20,630 nucleotides of DNA, taken from NCBI GenBank assembly GCA_020650975.1, contig JAIPMN010009064.1:1-20630 (forward strand), given 5' to 3'. The number at the start of each line of letters is the position of its first letter. The first letter of the stretch is position 1. The position numbers and the translations under genes were made by a program. A model generated the notes under the pieces. That model ran no database searches. It had not been told where the DNA came from and saw only the letters and a list, made by a program, of their open reading frames with translations. Positions 9,801 through 18,800 of this stretch are shown here, one piece after another. Source of the stretch: Apostichopus californicus. Taxonomy: Eukaryota > Echinodermata > Holothuroidea > Aspidochirotida > Stichopodidae.

Positions 9801-12800
9801 CCTATATTTCTTTCACCCAATAAAGGGTAATTACAAAGCAAGTTGAACATTCAATTCCATTTGATATCGAACATTTCAATGATCAGATATATTCCTCATG
9901 TTGTTGGTATATGGTAACCATGTGTCAAATGCAAATTGGAAAAATGACTATTAATGCATTTACCAATTATCAGGCTAATAAACTAAATCGTTTACAGATT
10001 GCAGTATTGACTGTCAAAGAGCGACGGTTACCAAAAGCTACTTCTGTATTATTTGTGAGTGAGTTGGCAGTGAGTGTTTCATGTGTGTCACTTCAACTGA
10101 AACCTTATGATGAGGTTGAAGTTCACATTTAATATTAGGTGTGTCTCTTTACACCCTCCATCACCTTCCCCTTCCCTCTGTCTTTACAGCGTCAAGTTAT
10201 GCCGGTCACAGATTTCAGCCATCACAGAGAAAAACCCTGATGTTCTTGGACCTGACCAAGATGGTATATTATATGTTTGTTTTTCAAATTTCTCATGATT
10301 TTCAGTTGTACATCCTTGTTGCTAAAACATTCTTGCATCCCTGATACTGTACAACCTTCCTTGATACTCAGTGGGTTGAATGCAATCTTGAAAAAACCCA
10401 GATAAAGTTCTGAATTTGAAATCTTCAAATGCAAACAATCCTGAAGTAATGCAAAATGAGTTTTTCACCATAAAAGTTACAAACTCTAAGGACATTTTAA
10501 ATTTGGAAAATTGTCAGCATTATTTGGATGAAATCGACCTGAATTATGATGGGTGTGATTTGTAATTACACATTCAAGATTTTGCATGTGTGAGGTGAAG
10601 GATTGCTCTCCCTACACACATCATCAGTGAAACTTGTGTGAAAGTTATGATGTTGACCACCTGTTTTCATTAAATGCAAATTTGTGGGCAGATTTGCCTT
10701 CTATAACTGTAAAAAGTTAATTCACACCCAAGGTTTTTGTTGATTTCTTTTGCAATAGTTTTTTTTCCATCTATTTCAGGATTAAATCAACTTTTGTACA
10801 GCCTTTTACATCATTTTTTAGACGGTCACCTTAAACTGGATCAGACAGTATCAGGTTTACATAATGCTGCAGTAAGTTGATATATATATATATGTTTGCT
10901 GACTACTTTGTAGAGGCCTTTTCATGTTAGTGATGAAATTATCTCTCATGTCAAAAGATGACGCCCCAGTGTATTTGAGATAATATTTACACACAACTTA
11001 TAGACTCCTTTCAGCAATCTGGGCTTTATACTGTTTGACATACACGTTTATAATATATCCATTGATGACTACATAAACAGGCATGCTACACCCTAGGCCC
11101 AACATCTTAGTCACCCCTCCTACCCCCCCCCACCCCTGCTCCCATCTGTCATCCTTTCCATCATGCTTGTAACATCCAGAAGGAAGGAATTTTAAGTCTT
11201 TTTTTGCAGCCCAAAATTTAACATGAAAAGAGTTGGCACATGAAAAACTTTTAACGACTCGCTTTTTTAAACATTGCTTCCTTCGTCTCTCTAGGAATTA
11301 CACAGTGGTGTGTCCTCAGTTCTGGCAGATGTACTCAGTATTGTTGGTAAGCTCTATCTACCCAATTATTTTTAATTAATTATTATATTACTTCACAATA
11401 ACATCATCAAGGATCTGGCATGGTCTGTCTAAAGATTCATGTTATTTCCAGCCTGACCAATTTGATGACTTGGAGCATGGTGGCACCAATTTTTGATGTA
11501 TTTTGGACAGATTTTGGTCGCAATAAACAATATATTTTTCAGTGTGGTTCGCTGTACATTCACAGGGCCTTACTGCTTGCCAGAAGTCATATTATATCGC
11601 ACTGGTGTAGCTACCAGGGGCAGGTGGGACCTCTTGAAATGTTTTGCCCCCTCCTCTCTCCCCGCCCCCCCCCCCAACAAAGTGGGTAACAGTAGTCATT
11701 TTAAAGATTCAGAGGTATCATACATAGTCTTAAAAGAAGATTTATTATTTAGAGGGTCTGACATTTTTACCATAGTTGCACAATGTGCATATTTTATTAT
11801 AGGCCTTTTAGATATAAGAGTATATGTAAATCCTTATACCCTTAACTATAGTTGCACATACTACATATATGGACATGTTTGGGAATGTGCCGTCGATACA
11901 CAATGTTTTATGTACACTTGTAGAGAAATTGATCATGTCAGTTATTTCCTCATGCAGATATGGAGACGGTTTCTCTTGACGACAAAGCAGTGCGAGATTT
12001 GTTCCTGTCATTAGTCCCTGCTTGTAAAGTAAGTCATGATCTTGTTGATGTTGATGTTAATCTTGTCCTGTTATGGAAACCTCATTTTGCATTGGGTTGT
12101 ATTAAACATGTCATAACTCTGGCCAACTCATGTAATATTCACACACACAATGGAGCTCACTAGCCACGCCCTATACAGTAGAGGTGGCTGTCATGTCAGT
12201 TGTGTCTAGCTCTACGAAACTTGACAAGCAGCAGTCTATGACGTCAGATAGTATTGATAATTACACTCGTCTTTAATGAAGAAGAGATCACTTAAAACGT
12301 ATTGTCGAGCCAAGTTTTAACTAGTCAATCATCCAGGGTGTCTGGTATGGAGGTTCAGCAGGTTGTTTTGTTCTCAGCTTGTCAGCACTTTCACACGATC
12401 GTGTTACTTCAGTTCAGCTTTCGTTAATGAGTACAATTCATGCACATTGAACAGATATGATTTCGAGTTTGTAAAATTTATTTTAAGTCATTTTGTTGTC
12501 ACAAAAATATAATCAAATACAATTAACAAAGTGAACAAGCTTAGGAGGAACCCACAGAAAGCTATACAAAGCTTGTAAACATAGGCCCTCCATTACATAA
12601 AAGAATTATGTACAGTAATGAATATGACATATGATATGACAGCCCTCTCTTAAACATGCTGGAGAGCCTCGTTGGAGTCCCTCAAGGGAAGCAAGATATC
12701 TATGTGGTTACAACTTTTACGGTGCACCTCATTGGACCTGGGAGGGGGTTACATGGCCTAATCTGCTGATTATATCCTGAGATATTTCTGCTTTCTTCAC

Positions 12801-15800
12801 AGGACTTCTTGAAAGAAAGTCTACTGAAGGAGAGGTTGGACAATGACACTCTAGAAGCAACCGGAATCCTGCCTCAAAAGAAAACTTTCCAACAAAAATA
12901 TGTCCGTTTGAAGACCAAACTGTTGTAAGTGCTCGCAGCAATCATTATTCTATGCGCCACATTGCAAGTTTCGTTTTGTCTTCTGCTTTCTTATCCCACC
13001 CTGCCCTAACTACCCAATCCTTTTAAAAGTTCACTGCAGTGATTGAATTCCTCATTTCAATCTATCTCATTATTGAAGAGCGAATAGAATCATCTGTTCT
13101 CAGTTGTCATTTTAAGAAAAGTAGAAATACTCAAGGATTTTCAATTCTAAATTGTCTCGTATTTGGTGTTTTATTTCTTTTATGAGTGTCTGGAATGTTT
13201 GGACTCATGTATATCGATATACTACTTTATTCATTTATCATTTTCCATAGATATGTTGGTTTACATATAGTGTTACAAACCGATATTTGGCATCAGGTGT
13301 TGTTGATCATTTCTCTTGCAGTTACAAACAGCAGAAGTTTAATCTACCACGTGAGGAGAGTGAAGGCTTTGCCAAGTTAATAGTCGAACTTCAGAACAAG
13401 ACCGATTTACCAAGTTCAAAGACATTACAAAATATACAAGCCCTCATTGGTAAGTCCTTGCAATGATAGTTTATGATGGTTATGCCATACTGTAACTAAT
13501 CAATCTCATTTCTGATATAAGAATCTTTGTATTATATAGTATACTACTGTAAGTAATACTATGTTAATCCTCATTTCTTGCATAAGAAACTTTATATTAT
13601 GCAGTATTTTATATTTAACTAATTTAATTAACTGTGTGTTAACTTCCAATGTTGGTACTGTAAAAGGATCTTTGTCATAGATAGTATGCTACTTTATGTA
13701 ATACTATGTTAATCCTCATTTCTTGCATACTTCATATTATACTGTATTTTATATTTAATTAACTGTGTGTTAACTTCCAATGTTGGTACTGTATAAGAAT
13801 CTTTGTGTTATATGGTATACTACTGTAGGTAATACTATGTTAATCCTCATTTCTTGCATAACAAACTTCATATCATACACTATTTTATATTTAATTAACT
13901 GTGTGTTAACTTCCAATGTTGGTACTGTATAAGGATCTTTGTATTAGATAGTATGATACTGTATGTAATACTATGTTAATCCTCATTTCCTGTATAAGAA
14001 ACTTCATATTTTACACTATTTTATATTTAATTAACTGTATGTTAACTTCCAATGTGGTACTGTATTTATTTTTTTTCTTTACTATGTTAACTGTCATGTT
14101 TGTTACAAACTTTCTTTGCATAAAGTTTCTTCATTTAGTACCTTAAATATACTCTGTTAATTTCTCTACCATTTCTCTAACATCGTAAAAACATAACACT
14201 TTTTGCTTTATCGATATTCTGTAAGTTGTTGTATTCTTTTCTGTGTGCAGGATTCTTTAATCTGGACCCAAATAGATCGCTGGATATCATCCTAGAGGCC
14301 TTCGAGTACAGCCCCCATCGTGTCAATTTCTTTGTGCCTTTGCTCCAGTCATATTCATTAGAACAAGTCACCATTGCTCATATGCTAGGATTTAAGTATC
14401 AGTTTTTTGTGGTGAGTACCCGTAACTCCTCCAATGACTTTGCCTACCCTGTAGCCTCTCTCCTCTTTTAGGTCTAGCTTTAATAGGCCACTGCCCTTAT
14501 GGCCACTGTGCTATTTGAGTGCCTAATTTCAGGTCCTGAATTAGTAATCAAATTTGTAAATCAATAAATATTAAACACATTAAAGACATTTCTCCAACTA
14601 GCTTGTTCCACTGTTTCACTTTATTATTGCACACAATCTGCCTTATTCAAAATAGTATGAATATTTATGAATATGTTTTACACCAGAAAAGAGCATCAGA
14701 CAAGAATTGGACAATATATTTGATTGCTGGGATAAGACATAAATCACTCATGAGTAGAGAATGTAACATGTTAATAGTCATATGTACCCTTACCGTGATT
14801 CATTAATGACATTAAGAAGGGAATATAATTGCATAATCCACACTTTCCAAAGGAAATATGTTTGAATGTAGGTATTTGTGTACTAATGAAGACAGTTGGA
14901 CGAGAGTTGGGCATGTCAGAGTTTATGTACATTGATGTGTTCATCTCTTTCCAGGAGGAACACATTACCACTCCCAAATCCCTACACAATATCACAGCTC
15001 TGCTGCTTCATCATGAACTGATATCTCTAGAGGATGTCTACCATTACGTAAGTCATTCCCATCTTTGTACTAAAGACGACAAGGATATTCGTGTGTTACG
15101 TTCTATAGAACACCCACTGAACGCCAGGAGTAAAATATAAAAAAACAATGTGTCGATATTTTTTTTTTTTTAATGGAAACATGAGTAGGGGGAGACCAGT
15201 GGCAAGAGAGGCCATGAAATGGGTGGTGAAATGGAGGAATGTATGGAACTGTGCAGGACTGTGGATATGAAAACGTCAACTTAAAACCCATGTGATATTA
15301 CTATGTCAGGGTGTTTGTCCTTGAGAGGGGGGGGGGGGGCCAAAGGGAAGTATGGGATGAAAGGGAAGCACTTGAGTTGGCAAAGAAATGAATTTGCATA
15401 TAGGTATATTGCTCTTAGGCAGCCATCATGCACATTTATTTTGTGTTCAGGTGTGATGTAAGATGTTTTTGTTGATGGAGGGGGGCGGGCCGGGGCCTTC
15501 ATACCACCTTGGCATTTGTATGATGTGGATGGTGGGAAACATACTTTGCGCATAGTTAAGATATCAAGTGGCCCTCTCTCTCTCTCCAATACTGCTTTGA
15601 AGATACATTGAATCCTAGTGAGCAAAGAGCTGCCAGTTATGTTATGATAAGTTGCCAAATATTCCCTGATGTGCAAGTATTTTCTTAAATTAATTAACAT
15701 TTTGTGAATAACAGTATGTTATTACATATAGTCTAATTATTTCAATCCCTAACTTTACTTATATGTTACAAGTCTTCTAGAATGAAGACTGACTGTTGGA

Positions 15801-18800
15801 ATGTCAAAATTAGAGCCAGTTTGATGATTGCCTTTTCAAACTTAGTCAAAGCAGACTTTATTGAAAACTAAGCTAACTGATTTAAATGTTTAACACATCC
15901 AGTAATTTATGTCACTACATTTACTTATGGCACTGCTTTGTTTTATTTGCAAAATGCTCTAACAAGAAACTTCTTTGACACTTATTTTGGTAGACAACAT
16001 ATCCCAGTGCCCATCTCCCCGCACCATCCCCCCCCCCCACACCACCACATACACACTCTATCCACATCATCAGACTAAACCCCATTGGGGTGTATTTATA
16101 TGTGCACATCCCAAAGTGCTTAAAATTTTGCACATTCTTTTCATATCTGTGTTTGTTTGATTTACATAGCTGGCTCCCAGTGATGTTGAGATCAACACCC
16201 AGTACAAGAAAGAAGTTACGAATGCACGCCAGTACGCTCGTAAGATGAGTATGGCTGTCCTCTCTGCAAAGGAAGATAAACCTGATGACAAAGACAAAGA
16301 CAATAAAGATGACAAGGTAAACCTACTCTTTTCTATCGCTTAAGGGAATTTTTTGGGGGGGAGGGGGGTTTATAAATCCCATTTTAGCCTAACGAGAGTA
16401 TTGTGGTTAAGTGGTTAAGGCAGTGGACTTGGTTTTGCAGGTTCGAGTCCTGGCCAGATCATTACGTTGTGTCCTTAGGTAATTCTTTACCTTGGTTGCC
16501 TGTCTTCACCCAGGTGTATAAATGGGGTCTTCCAAGGTAACTTGTAAATATAGTTGCGTGTGCTAGTTTGTGGCTGCATCCTATGGGAAGTCCCCCAGGG
16601 GACATGTAGATGTGATGCACTGTAGTGCTCCAGTAGGGATTGTTTGAATTGTGCACACTTGGTGTGTGGTTGTGACAAGTTATCAATGACCAGGAGTTAA
16701 GTTTTAAAGTGGTTTGAGGAGACCTTGGCCTCAAACAGACTGTAAAACTTCAAATTTTCACTTCTATATCTTTTTCCTTTTCCATTGTTTGTAATTGTCC
16801 AGTCAGTTTTCTTTCCATTGTTCATTTACTTATGTCATACCTTACATATATTAGTATCTTTAACATCAACTCTTCAAGTGAACTCGCCCTGAAAATATGG
16901 ACCTATAAAATTAAAAGAAAACCAACCACCTGCTATAAGTTTAATGAATTTTTTTTTGAAAAATAGCTGAATAGACCATTTTCTTGTTATCTTTTCAAAC
17001 AGGTCATTGACAACCAAAAGTTAGGTCTTTGTGAAGCATTATTGAATCTCGGTGACTGGATTCATGCCAAACAACTGTTGGATAAGCTGCCAGAGTTTAG
17101 CGCTACAGCCAACCCTAGTGTTGCTGGAGCTCTAAGCTCCCTTATAGAGAAACTGCTTGACCTCATGTACAGAAAGTAAGTACCATCATTAACTATGCAA
17201 TGCAGCTGTTATTTCGCAAGCTGGGTTCAGTGTTTGATCTATTTCCCATTGTTTATCTGAAGCCTGTGGCTCTCCATGTGACATATTTCTGTCCCAGGGT
17301 AATTACCACTTTTTCACATGATTGAATCTGTTGGTAGACAGGTGTCTTATATTACCCCATGTTAGTGCTGGTTTGTATCTTGTGTAGATTTTTGCTACTG
17401 GCATATAATTGCAATCCAGGATCTCAGCAGTCAACATTGTGAATCATTTGTTTATCATGTGTAGTAGCAATCTGATATTGCCAGAAGCAGAACAAAGAGG
17501 GCAGTTCAGGGGGGCGGCGGCTTATTGAACTCTGGCCCCAAAAAGTCTAGGGGCCCTGTATGGGTTGATTCGGATATTTTGAGCCAACAGATTACAACTG
17601 GCTGTCAAGTAAGATAGTCAGACAGAACTTTTAAGGTTTTCATGTTTATGGCTTTGTGTTAAGCATATGTTCGATGGAGTAAGGGTGAAGGGCCCCAGCT
17701 CTCAGTCTTGAACCGGGGCCTCTAAGACCCTTGTTAGGCCACTGGGTGGTGTTACAAGTGAGTATTTTGATCCTGTATTAGGCATAACAATGTCTTTAGA
17801 TTAAATTACACAACAGCCTTAAATGTCAGAGTTCAGATTCATGAATGATTCAGTTTGACAATGATGCAGTCAAAATTAAATCATTACGGTCAAACTTTAA
17901 TGTGAGGATCCTTTCTTGAAAAGTAGGATCATAAGATTTGGTAGCTTGTGTGCTTCTTCAGCAACATTTCTTAGAAAAGAGGTTTGACTGAGAGCTGTAA
18001 AGACTTAAGCAAAGGCATTACCACAAGTCAGATTAGACGATTTAAATAATGCTTTCCTGCACTTTGCTTCTCAGTCCAGTTTTGTTGCAGACTGTGTCTC
18101 TATAGATGAAACTGCCTCATGAATTGATCTTCGCTCAGAGTAGCACTTAGAACATCATTCTGTATTGCTCTTATTTAGGATTTAGTTTGTATAGGTCTGA
18201 AGAGCATTAATTTTGTTGATTATATGCATTAGATGTACAGAGACATTTTTACCTGATTTTCAAGGTTTTTTAATGTTTTGTGGACATCATTATTCGATTA
18301 ACCTATCTTCAGGGTATAATTGATCCGGGTATCGCATCGCTAATTGCGATCCAAAAATGGGCAAACTGCTATACAGGTGCAACGATGTGTAGTCAGGCGC
18401 GTAGCCAAGGGGGGGGGCCAAGGGGGCAGCCCCTTGAGCATATTTTTTTTTTTTTTATGATATCGCTAGTAATTTCAAAAGAGAAAATGCTAAGATGTAA
18501 CTTACAAGGCCTGGGAAGTGCCATTTCCAGCGATCTGGGAGGCATTTTCAGCCAAAATTTTCTTGTACGCTTCACGCCAACCCATGGTGGCACTACGCTT
18601 AGATAGTTTGCAATGCCTCATCTATGGCTCTGATAGTTTCCCTACAGTTACGCCCCTCGGCAAATTCCTTGCTACTCGCCTGTGTGTAGTAGTTCTTCTT
18701 TTGGCAGACAGTAACAACAGTATTATAAGTGTGAGACAAAGTTTAGAGCCTTCAGAACTGCTATACCAAAACTTGAACACTAGATTATTCCCTGTATCTA

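Larger units (their letters stand above)
875..10189 (+). other. THOC2 intron 1 (9,315 bp)
   Basis: Bounded by donor GTAAGT at 875 and acceptor TCTTTACAG ending at 10189. This first intron is nine times longer than any but intron 11 and makes up 45% of the window. The first ~425 bases (875-1300) remain CpG-rich and the rest is CpG-poor. Its contents are listed separately: a possible decayed reading frame, a hairpin, a palindromic element, duplications, a minus-strand exon-like frame and a hAT-type element. Long first introns often hold enhancers, but I see no specific regulatory code here. Confidence 0.9.

Noticed and set aside
9998..10054. 57-base pseudo-exon with TTTACAG acceptor and GTGAGT donor before exon 2
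   Set aside because: In the phase fixed by exon 1 it meets TGA within a few codons. A poison exon is possible, but nothing else supports it.
11493..12014. 173-codon plus-strand open frame
   Set aside because: It covers intron 4 and reads exon 5 out of the THOC2 frame. Composition is uneven and no family is seen.
15281..15700. 139-codon minus-strand open frame
   Set aside because: It runs through G/C homopolymers inside intron 9. Its proline-rich pieces come from those runs, and it has no domain or splice context.
16400..16460. Functional tRNA gene
   Set aside because: A and B boxes are present, but the sequence does not form a full cloverleaf with paired acceptor stem. It continues into a SINE body.
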